The notes under the pieces were generated by a model. The model made no database searches and had not been told where the DNA came from. It was given only the letters and a program-made list of their open reading frames with translations. From NCBI GenBank assembly GCA_020723545.1, contig DYIS01000061.1, positions 4,579 through 10,963 on the forward strand: a stretch of DNA of 6,385 bases. The letters are read 5' to 3'. The position numbers and the translations under genes are program-made. The stretch comes from Ktedonobacter racemifer (GTDB taxonomy: Bacteria > Chloroflexota > DTOL01 > JACQYG01). Positions 1-6,336 of this stretch are shown here, piece after piece (positions within the stretch are counted from its first letter, which is position 1; each line of letters starts with the position of its first letter).

Positions 1-623
1 GGAGGGAGATCCTGACGGCAGCGGGCCGCATCTTCGCTCAGAAGGGCTTCGAGAAGGCCACCACCCGGGAGATCGCCGCCCTGGCGGGGGTAGCCGAGGG
101 AACGATCTACAACTACTTCCAGGGCAAACGGGACCTGCTCATCAGTCTGCTGGGAAACCTGGTCACCGAGTCCCTGGAGGAAGCTCTGACCGCGGAGCTT
201 TTCGACCTGGACGAGCAGAGCTTCCTCGTAAACCTGATCGGCCGAAGGCTGGAGAGCATTGCCAGCAACGCCGACATGCTGCTGGTGCTGTTTCAGCAGA
301 TCATGGTGGACGACGAGCTTCGCCGGTCCTATTTCACCCGGGTCTTCCTGCCGGTGACAACCCAATTGGAGGCCTACTTCCAGGCCCGCATGGACAAGGG
401 GATATACCGGCAGACGAACGCGCGGATGGTGGCCCGGGCCACCCTGGGCGCCTTCGTGATGAACTTCGTCGTGCCCACCATCCTGGGCGAGCGCTCTATG
501 TCCGGCCCCGAGCGCAAGCGCCTGGCGGGCGAGCTGGTTGACTTTCTCATCGGCGGCCTGGTGCCACGACCGGCGTCAGCCGGCATCACCGCTCCCGAGC
601 CGCGGGAAGGGAGCAAGCCATGA
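1..623 (+). CDS. TetR/AcrR family transcriptional regulator (5' end cut by window edge)
   Basis: A DNA-binding repressor of the TetR family, probably controlling the exporter operon that follows. The reading frame is open from base 3 to the TGA at 621-623, giving 206 visible residues. TetR proteins are usually about 190-225 residues, so only a handful of N-terminal residues are missing. The first 46 visible residues form the typical helix-turn-helix domain: an ILTAAGRIFAQKGFEKATT segment, then TREIAALAGVAEGTIYNYF and GKRDLL. The rest is the variable ligand-binding and dimerisation domain, whose effector cannot be predicted. An internal ATG at 276 is not the real start, because the helix-turn-helix lies upstream of it in the same frame. 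The stop overlaps the permease start (ATGA), so regulator and exporter are translationally coupled and the regulator probably controls its own transcription. The position resembles CecR (YbiH) ahead of ybhGFSR, but sequence similarity to CecR beyond the general family is not obvious. Confidence 0.93.
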   Translation, partial: REILTAAGRIFAQKGFEKATTREIAALAGVAEGTIYNYFQGKRDLLISLLGNLVTESLEEALTAELFDLDEQSFLVNLIGRRLESIASNADMLLVLFQQIMVDDELRRSYFTRVFLPVTTQLEAYFQARMDKGIYRQTNARMVARATLGAFVMNFVVPTILGERSMSGPERKRLAGELVDFLIGGLVPRPASAGITAPEPREGSKP

Positions 624-1744
624 GCCTGGTCCGCCTGCGCTCGATCATTCGCAAAGAGTTCATCCACATCTTCCGAGACCCACGGACCTTGATCGTGATC
701 TTCTTGATCCCGGTGATCCAACTGATTCTCCTGGGCTATGCGGTCACGACCGACATAAAGCACCTGCCCACCGCGGTGCTGGACCAGGACCGGACCCCGG
801 AAAGCCGCGACCTGATCAGCACCTACCAGGCCTCGGATTACTTCAATATCAAGTACTACGCTGACAGCCAGGAAGCCCTGACCTACCTGGTGGACAGCGC
901 CAGGGCCCGGGCGGCGATGATCATCCCCTCTGGCTATGGCCATGACCTATTGAAGGAGAACCGGGCCGCCGTTGCCTTCATCATCGACGGCTCCGACCCG
1001 GCGGTGGCCAGCACGGCTTTCGCCGCCGCCCAGTCAGTGGGCCAGTCCAAGGGGATACAGATCATCCAGCGTCGCTTGAACGTGGACCCGGCCCGCCTTC
1101 CCGGCATCGACGTGCGGCCTCGGGTGTGGTACAACCCGGAGATGAGGAGCAGCCATTTCATGATCCCGGCTCTGATGGGGCTGATCCTCCAGTTCCTGAC
1201 CACGTTTCTCACTGCCCTCTCCATCGTCCGGGAGAAGGAGCAGGGGACCATCGAGCAACTGGTGGTGACGCCGATCAAGCCGGTGGAACTGGTCCTGGGC
1301 AAGGTTACGCCCTACGTGGTCGTCGCCTTCTTCGATTTCCTGGAGGTGCTGGTGATCGGCATCTTCTGGTTCGGCGTTCCAGTCCACGGCAGCCTCCCCC
1401 TGCTCCTGGCCCTGGCGGCGCTGTTCCTGCTCACCAGCCTGGGGTTGGGCCTGTTCATCTCGGCCCTGGCCCGGAGCCAGCAAGAGGCCATGCTACTCAC
1501 TGTGCTCGTTCTATTCCCATCCATCTTCCTTTCCGGTTTCTTCTTCCCGCTGGAGGCGATGCCTGCGGTGCTTCAGGCCATCAGCCTTGTCATACCGCTG
1601 CGTTATCTGCTGGCGATCATCCGGGGGATCGTCCTCAAAGGCGTGGGGCTGGACGTGTTCTTTGGGGAGGCCATAGCCCTGATCATCTTCGGGGTGGTGA
1701 TCCTGACGGCAGCCTCCCGGCGGTTCACCAAGACCCTGGAATAG
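620..1744 (+). CDS. ABC-2 type transporter permease (YbhR/YbhS-like)
   Basis: Integral membrane subunit of an ABC exporter, 374 residues, close to the roughly 370 of YbhR and YbhS. Residues 11-22 (RKEFIHIFRDPR) are the cytoplasmic N-terminal motif of this family, followed by a first membrane helix at about 23-42. Residues 45-170 form a large soluble extracytoplasmic domain. About five further hydrophobic helices fill the C-terminal half. The coupling segment EKEQGTIEQL starts at residue 205, and the helix-breaking SGFFFPLEAMP region and the PLRYLLAIIRG motif follow, all typical of ABC2_membrane_3 permeases. The start is the ATG in the ATGA overlap with the regulator, preceded by AGGGAG at 608-613 with 6-base spacing. 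Related operons usually carry two permease genes but only one is visible here, so it may form a homodimer or pair with a subunit encoded elsewhere. The substrate is unknown; drug export is inferred from the family. Confidence 0.93.
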   Translation: MSLVRLRSIIRKEFIHIFRDPRTLIVIFLIPVIQLILLGYAVTTDIKHLPTAVLDQDRTPESRDLISTYQASDYFNIKYYADSQEALTYLVDSARARAAMIIPSGYGHDLLKENRAAVAFIIDGSDPAVASTAFAAAQSVGQSKGIQIIQRRLNVDPARLPGIDVRPRVWYNPEMRSSHFMIPALMGLILQFLTTFLTALSIVREKEQGTIEQLVVTPIKPVELVLGKVTPYVVVAFFDFLEVLVIGIFWFGVPVHGSLPLLLALAALFLLTSLGLGLFISALARSQQEAMLLTVLVLFPSIFLSGFFFPLEAMPAVLQAISLVIPLRYLLAIIRGIVLKGVGLDVFFGEAIALIIFGVVILTAASRRFTKTLE

Positions 1745-1768
1745 GCCGAGGCTTCAAGCGGAGGACCC

Positions 1769-2752
1769 ATGAGCGGCGAGTTCGCCATCCGAGCCGAGAA
1801 GTTGACCAAGCGCTTCGGGCCGGTGGTGGCCGTCGACGGCCTGGACCTGGCGGTGCCCAGGGGTGAGACCTTTGGCCTGGTCGGGCCCGACGGCGCTGAC
1901 AAGACCACCACCATCCGTCTCTTGTGCGCGCTCTTAAGGCCAACCCAGGGCCGGGCGGCGGTGGCGGGGTTTGACACGGTGCGCCAGCCGGAGGAAGTCA
2001 AGGTGCGCATCGGCTACATGGCTCACCGCTTCGCCCTGTACCCGGACCTCTCGGTGCGGGAGAACCTGGAGTTCTTCACCGACGTCTTCAACGTGCCGCC
2101 GGATCAGCGGCCGTCACGGATCGCCCGGCTCCTATCCTTCTCCCGTCTGGAGCGCTTTCAGGACCGCCGGGCGGTCCACCTTTCCGGCGGGATGCAGAAG
2201 AAGCTGGCCCTGGCCTGCACTCTGATCCACGACCCCGAGGTGCTGTTCCTGGACGAGCCCACTACCGGAGTGGACCCGGTGTCAAGGCGGGAATTCTGGG
2301 ACATCCTGCTGGAGCTGCGCCTGCGGGGCGTGACCGTGCTGGTAAGCACGCCTTACATGGACGAGGCCGAGCGCTGCAGCCGGGTCGGGCTCCTATACCG
2401 GGGACGGCTCATCCATGTTGACGCCCCCGAAGGCATGCGCCGCCTGGTGAAGGGCGAATTGCTGGAGCTGCAGCCCACCATGCCCGATGGCCGGGGGCTC
2501 CTGCCCATGCGCCAGGCTCGGGAGGCCCTGGCCGGCCAGCCGGGCATCCTGGAGGTGCAGTCCTACGGTGACCTGTTGCGCGTATTCGTGGACGACGCCG
2601 CCCTGCGCCTGCCCCAGGTGGAGCTGACCCTCACCGCCCGAAACATCCTGCCCCGGGGCCTGCACCGTGCCGAGCCCCGCCTGGAAGAGGCCTTCATCTC
2701 ATTGGTTCGGGCGGAGCAAGCGGCGGTCGCCAGGCGGGAGGTGAGGCCATGA
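1769..2752 (+). CDS. ABC transporter ATP-binding protein 1, with degenerate ATP-site motifs (YbhF N-half-like)
   Basis: Cytoplasmic nucleotide-binding subunit, 327 residues, with an ATPase domain at about 5-225 and a C-terminal extension ending in the EPRLEEAFISL motif common to drug-export ATPases. Several catalytic motifs are altered. The Walker A (39-46) reads GPDGADKT, with Asp44 in place of the last glycine (codon GAC at 1898-1900, one base from GGC). The Q-loop glutamine is His86 (YMAHRF). The H-loop histidine is Pro195 (STPYMDEAE). The signature LSGGM (138-142), the Walker B with catalytic Glu163 (LFLDEP) and the D-loop are normal. E. coli YbhF, as I recall it, also has GPDG and lacks the H-loop histidine in its first ATPase domain, so this gene corresponds to that half. 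The start at 1769 follows GCGGAGGA (1758-1765) and lies 24 bases after the permease stop. It probably pairs with the next gene's product and binds ATP with little or no hydrolysis at its own Walker A site. Confidence 0.93.
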   Translation: MSGEFAIRAEKLTKRFGPVVAVDGLDLAVPRGETFGLVGPDGADKTTTIRLLCALLRPTQGRAAVAGFDTVRQPEEVKVRIGYMAHRFALYPDLSVRENLEFFTDVFNVPPDQRPSRIARLLSFSRLERFQDRRAVHLSGGMQKKLALACTLIHDPEVLFLDEPTTGVDPVSRREFWDILLELRLRGVTVLVSTPYMDEAERCSRVGLLYRGRLIHVDAPEGMRRLVKGELLELQPTMPDGRGLLPMRQAREALAGQPGILEVQSYGDLLRVFVDDAALRLPQVELTLTARNILPRGLHRAEPRLEEAFISLVRAEQAAVARREVRP

Positions 2753-3714
2753 AAGCCAGCGAACCTTCGGTGGTGGCCCAGGGGCTGACCAAGCGCTTCG
2801 GCGACTTCACCGCCGTGGCCGGGATCAACTTTGAGGTGAAACAGGGCGAGATCTTTGGCTTCCTGGGGCCCAATGGCTCGGGAAAGACCACCACCATCCG
2901 CATGCTGCTGGGGTTGCTGCGGCCCAGCGCCGGCAGCGCCCAGGTGCTGGGCTTCGACGTGACCCGGCAGCGAGAGGAAATCCGCCAGTGCATCGGCTAC
3001 ATGTCTCAGCGTTTCAGCCTTTATGGTGACCTCACCGTGATGGAAAACCTGCAGTTCTACGCCGGGACCTATGGTGTCACCGGACCCGAGCTCCAGAAGC
3101 GAGCCAGGACGATCGTGGAGATGGCTGGGTTGACCGGGCGGGAGGACGAGCGGGCTGTCAACCTTGCCGGGGGCTGGCGGCAGCGATTGGCCCTGGGCAC
3201 GGCCATCGTCCACCAGCCCCAGATGCTCTTCCTGGACGAGCCCACCGCAGGGGTGGACCCTCTCTCCCGGCGGGCCTTCTGGGACCTGCTTTACGAATTG
3301 GCCGAGGCCGGGGCCACCATCTTCGTCACCACCCACTACATGGACGAGGCCGAGCGATGCCAGACCCTGGCCTTCATTCACGAGGGACACATCGTGGCCC
3401 GGGGCACACCCCAGGCCATCAAGGAGGCCCAGATGCCGGCCCAGGTGCTGGAGGTGGACTGCCCGGAGCCCGAGGCGGCCGCCGGTGCCCTGCGCGGCCT
3501 GGGCATCTTCGACGAGGTGGCCATGTACGGCTCGCTGATCCACCTCATCGCCCCCCAGGCCGCGGCCCACGGGCCACAGATCGAAGCCCTGCTCAGGAAG
3601 CGAGGGACTCCTCCACGGCGGGTGGCCCTGGTGCCGCCATCTCTGGAGGACGTTTTCATCGCCAGCATGAAAGCGGTCAACCGCGCCAACCAGCAGGCTG
3701 GGAAGAGGGCGTAA
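2749..3714 (+). CDS. ABC transporter ATP-binding protein 2, with intact Walker A (YbhF C-half-like)
   Basis: Cytoplasmic ATPase subunit, 321 residues, the likely partner of the preceding ATPase. Its Walker A (40-47, GPNGSGKT), Q-loop Gln87 (YMSQRF), Walker B with catalytic Glu164 (LFLDEP), D-loop and H-loop His196 (TTHYMDEAE) are all canonical. The signature motif is the exception: LAGGW at 139-143 instead of LSGGQ. A C-terminal extension from about residue 225 ends in PSLEDVFI, usual for drug-export ATPases. The start overlaps the previous stop as ATGA, with a very strong Shine-Dalgarno (GGGAGGTGA, 2736-2744), so the two ATPases are coupled and probably made in equal amounts. In YbhF the equivalent domains are fused in one chain with this one second. 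The altered signature would face the damaged Walker A of partner 1 across the dimer, while the intact Walker A here would face partner 1's good LSGGM. Confidence 0.94.
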   Translation: MKASEPSVVAQGLTKRFGDFTAVAGINFEVKQGEIFGFLGPNGSGKTTTIRMLLGLLRPSAGSAQVLGFDVTRQREEIRQCIGYMSQRFSLYGDLTVMENLQFYAGTYGVTGPELQKRARTIVEMAGLTGREDERAVNLAGGWRQRLALGTAIVHQPQMLFLDEPTAGVDPLSRRAFWDLLYELAEAGATIFVTTHYMDEAERCQTLAFIHEGHIVARGTPQAIKEAQMPAQVLEVDCPEPEAAAGALRGLGIFDEVAMYGSLIHLIAPQAAAHGPQIEALLRKRGTPPRRVALVPPSLEDVFIASMKAVNRANQQAGKRA

Positions 3715-3715
3715 C

Positions 3716-4947
3716 ATGCACACTAAACACAAGCGGGTTCCAGTGGCCTTGATATTGATCCTGGTCATTGCCGCCGGGCTCTGGTGGGCGGTGGAGGGTT
3801 CACGGACCAACTCGGGGGCCTTCCTGGCCTCGGGCGTCATGGAGGCCATGGAGGTGCTCATCGCCAGTGAAGTCCCCGGTCGAGTGGTGGAGGTGGCCGC
3901 CGAAGAGGGCCAGACCGTGGAGGCCGGGGCGGTGCTGGTCCATTTGGACGATTCCGTGGCCCGGGCCCAGGTGAAGCAGGCCCAGGCTGCCCTGGAGTTG
4001 GCCCAGGCCCAACAGGCCCGGCTACTGGCCGGGGCCCGTCCCCAGGAACTGCGCCAGGCGGCGGCAGCGGTGGGCCAGGCCCAGGCTGCCCGGGACGCGG
4101 CCAGGCAGGCCGTGGAGGATAGCCTGTCGGTACTGAAGAACCCCAGGAGCTGAACGCTCGCATCGCCGCGGCCCGGGCCCGGGTGGCCACCGCGGAACAG
4201 CGGGTCCAGGCAGCCCTCCAGGCCAGAGACGCCGCCCAGCGCCAGCGGGTCGCCTTGGAAACGGGGCTCGACACCATACGGAAGCGCGTGACGGTCCCGA
4301 ACGAGATGCAGAGCCGGCTGAGCCTGGCCGTGGCCCAGGAGTGGTCGGCCTGGGTCAGCGTCAACGCCAGCCAGGCCATGAAGCAGGACCCCCTGGCCAT
4401 GCAGGCCCAGGTGGATGCGGCCCGAGCCCGTTATGAAGCGGCGGAGGCAGCCCTGGCCCTGGCCCAGGCCGTGCTGGAGGCCCTGCGGAACGGCGCCACC
4501 GCCGAGCAGAGGGCGGGGGCCGAGGCCCAGGTGAGGCAGGCCCAGGCTGGCTTGCGGGCGGCACAGTTAGTGCACGATAAGCTCACCCTGCGGGCTCCCC
4601 GGGCCGGGCTGGTCAAGGCCAGGACCGTTAGCCTGGGCGAGCTGGCCCTGCCGGGTGCCACGTTACTCCGGCTGGTAGACCTGAACCAGGTGACCATGTC
4701 GATTTACGTGCCGGAAGGAGAGCTGGGCCGGGTGCGCCTGGGGCAAGATGTAATGGTGGTTGCCGATGCCTACCCTAGCCGGAATTTCACCGGCAAGGTA
4801 ACGTTCATCGCCTCCCGGGCTGAGTTCACGCCCAAGAGCATCCAGACCAGGGACCAGAGAGCACGCACGGTATACGCGGTGAAGATCGTGCTGGACAACC
4901 CCGATGGGGCATTGAAACCCGGCATGTGGGGGGAGGCCGGGCTCTAG
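3716..4947 (+). pseudogene. HlyD-family adaptor (membrane fusion) protein 1, frameshifted
   Basis: A membrane-anchored adaptor that would link the ABC permease to the outside of the cell, broken into two frames. The first frame (3716-4153, 145 residues) has a membrane anchor at about 8-27, the first lipoyl half-motif at 50-79 (ASEVPGRVVEV, then GQTVEAGAVLVHLDD) and the start of an Ala/Gln-rich coiled coil, then stops at TGA 4151-4153. The continuation lies in the -1 frame from about 4144 to TAG at 4945-4947. It carries the rest of the coiled coil, the second lipoyl half (LTLRAPRAG, restored residue 290), and the beta-barrel with AEFTPKSIQTRD. Adding one base to the C run at 4141-4144 gives a 410-residue protein, one residue longer than the intact paralogue downstream, and the domains line up. 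A GTG at 4183 could be taken as a start of the second piece but has no ribosome site and sits inside the coiled coil. The first start follows AAGAGGG (3703-3709), 1 base after the ATPase stop. It could be a true pseudogene, a sequencing error, or a recoded gene. Confidence 0.85.
4141..4144 (+). other. Frameshift point in adaptor 1 (run of four C)
   Basis: The reading frame of adaptor 1 breaks at or next to this CCCC run. Read as is, the frame gives KNPRS and then TGA. Stepping back one base at 4144 gives NPQELNARI, matching NPQDLSLQI at the same place in the paralogue. The intact gene would have had five C, or the ribosome or polymerase slips here. The run is short and no classical -1 slippery heptamer is visible, so a fixed deletion or a sequencing error is more likely than programmed recoding. 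Confidence 0.75.
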
Positions 4948-4962
4948 GGCGCCGCGGCGCCC
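4947..4962. repeat. Perfect 16-base GC palindrome between the adaptor genes
   Basis: GGGCGCCGCGGCGCCC is a perfect palindrome. It begins on the last base of the adaptor 1 stop codon and ends 5 bases before the Shine-Dalgarno of adaptor 2. In RNA it could form a 6-bp all-GC stem with a CGCG loop. No T-tract follows, so it is not a standard terminator. It could stabilise or process the transcript between the two adaptor genes, or be chance in GC-rich DNA. Confidence 0.5.
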
Positions 4963-4980
4963 GGCTCGAGGAGGGCTCGT

Positions 4981-6210
4981 ATGGCAAGATTGCGGATCGC
5001 GGCGATCTTGGTAGTGGGCTTATTGGCACTTTTGGCCGGAGGGTGGTACTGGTTCCAGGGACGGACGGTCGAGGGCGGCCCTGTCCGAGCCACCGGCAGC
5101 CTGGAGGCAGAGAGGTTGCTGGTAGTGACCGACACTGGGGGTCGCGTCGCCGAGGTGTTGGCCAAAGAGGGCGACGAAGTGACAGTTGGAGCAGTGGTGG
5201 CCAGGCTGGACGACGCCCTGGGCAGAGCCCAGGTGGAACAGGCCCAGGCTGCCCTGGCCGTGGCCCAGGCCAACCTGGCCCGGGTAAAGGCCGGTGCGCG
5301 GCCGGAGGAATCGGCGGCGGCCAGGGCTTCCCTGGCTCAGGCCCAGGCTGTGGCCAGGGGAGCCAGGCAGGCCTGGGAGAACGCCGCCGCGGTGCGCCGC
5401 AATCCCCAGGACTTGAGTCTCCAGATCGCCACCGCCCACAGTCAGTTGACAGTGGCTGACCAGCAGGTGGAGCAGGCCAGGGCGCAATTGGCCACCGCCT
5501 TGGCCTTGCGCGACGGGTATTTCCCCGGCAGCGCCGAGTGGGACGTGGCGGACCGGCAGGCCAGGGCTGCTGAAGCCGCGGTGCTGGCCGCCCAAGCCAC
5601 CCGCGAGGGGACACAAAAGGGCCTGGATGACCTCCTGGCGATCAAGGCCAACCCCTTGATCCTGGGCGCCCAGGTGAATGCAGCCAAAGGCGCCTACGAG
5701 CAGGCAGCCAGAGCTCTGGAGGCGGCACAGGCAGCCCTGGAGGTCCTGGAAGTGGGCCCCACCGCAGAGGACTTAGCCATTGCCCAGGCCCAAGTGCACC
5801 AGGCTGAGGCCGCCGTGGAACTGGCCCAGGCCCAGTTCGCCAGGTTGACCCTGGCAGCGCCAGCGGGAGGAGTGGTGTTGGAGCGGCTGGTGGAGCCGGA
5901 CGAGACGGTGGGCACCAGTGCCGTCCTACTCACCCTAGGCCAGATGGAACAGTTGAAGATGACAGTCTACCTGGCGCAGGCTCAGGCGGGCCGGGTCCAG
6001 GTGGGCCACGAGGCCCGGGTGACGGTGGACGGCTACCCCGGTCGCACCTTTGCCGGCCGGGTGATCTACGTCTCCTCCCGTGCCGAGTTCACTCCCAAGA
6101 ACGTTCAGACCAGGGACGAGCGGGCCAAAATCGTCTACGCGGTCAAGGTCCTTGTGCCTAATCCCGACCGGGCCTTGAAAGCCGGCATGTGGGGCGAGGC
6201 AGAGTTCTGA
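4981..6210 (+). CDS. HlyD-family adaptor (membrane fusion) protein 2
   Basis: Periplasmic or extracytoplasmic adaptor of the exporter, 409 residues, similar to YbhG-type proteins. It has an uncleaved membrane anchor at about residues 5-24 (IAAILVVGLLALLAGGWYW) after a short basic start. A first lipoyl half follows at about 48-78 (TDTGGRVAEV, KEGDEVTVGAVVARLDD). Residues 80-285 form a long Ala/Gln/Glu-rich coiled-coil hairpin with recurring QAQAAL- and AQAQ-type heptads. The second lipoyl half starts at Leu289 (LTLAAPAGG) and the C-terminal barrel contains AEFTPKNVQTRDERAKIVYAVKV from residue 368. The start is ATG 4981, preceded by GAGGAGGG (4968-4975). It is a tandem paralogue of the broken adaptor upstream, with the same domain order and conserved C-terminal motifs, so it may now be the only working adaptor, or the two once formed a mixed ring. 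No TolC-like outer-membrane gene is visible in the window. Confidence 0.93.
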   Translation: MARLRIAAILVVGLLALLAGGWYWFQGRTVEGGPVRATGSLEAERLLVVTDTGGRVAEVLAKEGDEVTVGAVVARLDDALGRAQVEQAQAALAVAQANLARVKAGARPEESAAARASLAQAQAVARGARQAWENAAAVRRNPQDLSLQIATAHSQLTVADQQVEQARAQLATALALRDGYFPGSAEWDVADRQARAAEAAVLAAQATREGTQKGLDDLLAIKANPLILGAQVNAAKGAYEQAARALEAAQAALEVLEVGPTAEDLAIAQAQVHQAEAAVELAQAQFARLTLAAPAGGVVLERLVEPDETVGTSAVLLTLGQMEQLKMTVYLAQAQAGRVQVGHEARVTVDGYPGRTFAGRVIYVSSRAEFTPKNVQTRDERAKIVYAVKVLVPNPDRALKAGMWGEAEF

Positions 6211-6221
6211 TCGCCAATTGA

Positions 6222-6276
6222 ACCACCAAGGCACAAAGACACAAAGGAAAACTTGGTGTCTTAGTGTCTTCGCGGT
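6222..6276. repeat. 25-bp imperfect inverted repeat made of 8-base units
   Basis: Left arm 6222-6246 and right arm 6252-6276 pair without gaps around a GAAAA loop (6247-6251). By hand count there are 20 Watson-Crick pairs, 1 G-T pair and 4 mismatches in 25. Each arm contains three 8-base units: ccaccaag, gcacaaag, acacaaag on the left and cttggtgt, cttagtgt, cttcgcgg on the right. It begins 11 bases after the stop of adaptor 2. No T-run follows, so it is not a classical intrinsic terminator, though it may protect or end the transcript. From memory, closely similar ACCACCAAGGCAC...GTGGT elements are scattered between genes in many environmental bacteria. This is recollection, not a search result. 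Confidence 0.75.
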
Positions 6277-6336
6277 GAGCTACGCGAACTCCGCTCTCTA
6301 CGGTGAATTCTCTCGTCGCTTTGAGGTGAAGCTTCG
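6277..6336. other. Non-coding spacer, possible 5' exon flank of the intron
   Basis: No gene is visible here. TTCGCG (6269-6274) and CGCGAA (6283-6288) form a second, smaller inverted repeat with an 8-base loop. It would compete with the outer end of the larger stem-loop just upstream. An 8-base palindrome GAAGCTTC (6328-6335) lies directly before the proposed intron start, so the exon-binding target, if the intron call is right, would be within about the last 12 bases. Confidence 0.35.

Noticed and set aside
1126..1866. A 246-codon plus-strand frame inside the permease
   Set aside because: It is out of frame with the clear permease, very rich in Gly, Pro and Arg, and runs across the permease stop into the ATPase start.
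2563..3861. A 432-codon open frame on the minus strand
   Set aside because: It lies opposite ATPase 2, whose motifs are unmistakable. GC-rich codon use leaves few stops in the antisense frame, and the antisense product shows no recognisable domain.
3970..4130. Recurring CAGGCCCAGG-type strings as a DNA repeat array
   Set aside because: They encode the Gln-Ala heptads of the adaptor coiled coil with preferred codons. They vary in spacing and recur in the paralogue, so protein structure explains them.
4183..4947. A separate short adaptor gene starting at GTG 4183
   Set aside because: There is no ribosome site. The start lies inside the coiled coil, and homology to the paralogue runs upstream of it to the frameshift at 4144, so it is the second half of one broken gene.
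4826..5614. A 262-codon minus-strand frame opposite the two adaptors
   Set aside because: The product is a Pro/Arg-rich low-complexity translation, typical of an antisense shadow of Ala/Gln-rich coding sequence.
6222..6276. CRISPR repeat
   Set aside because: There is only one inverted element, with no spaced direct copies and no cas genes in the window.
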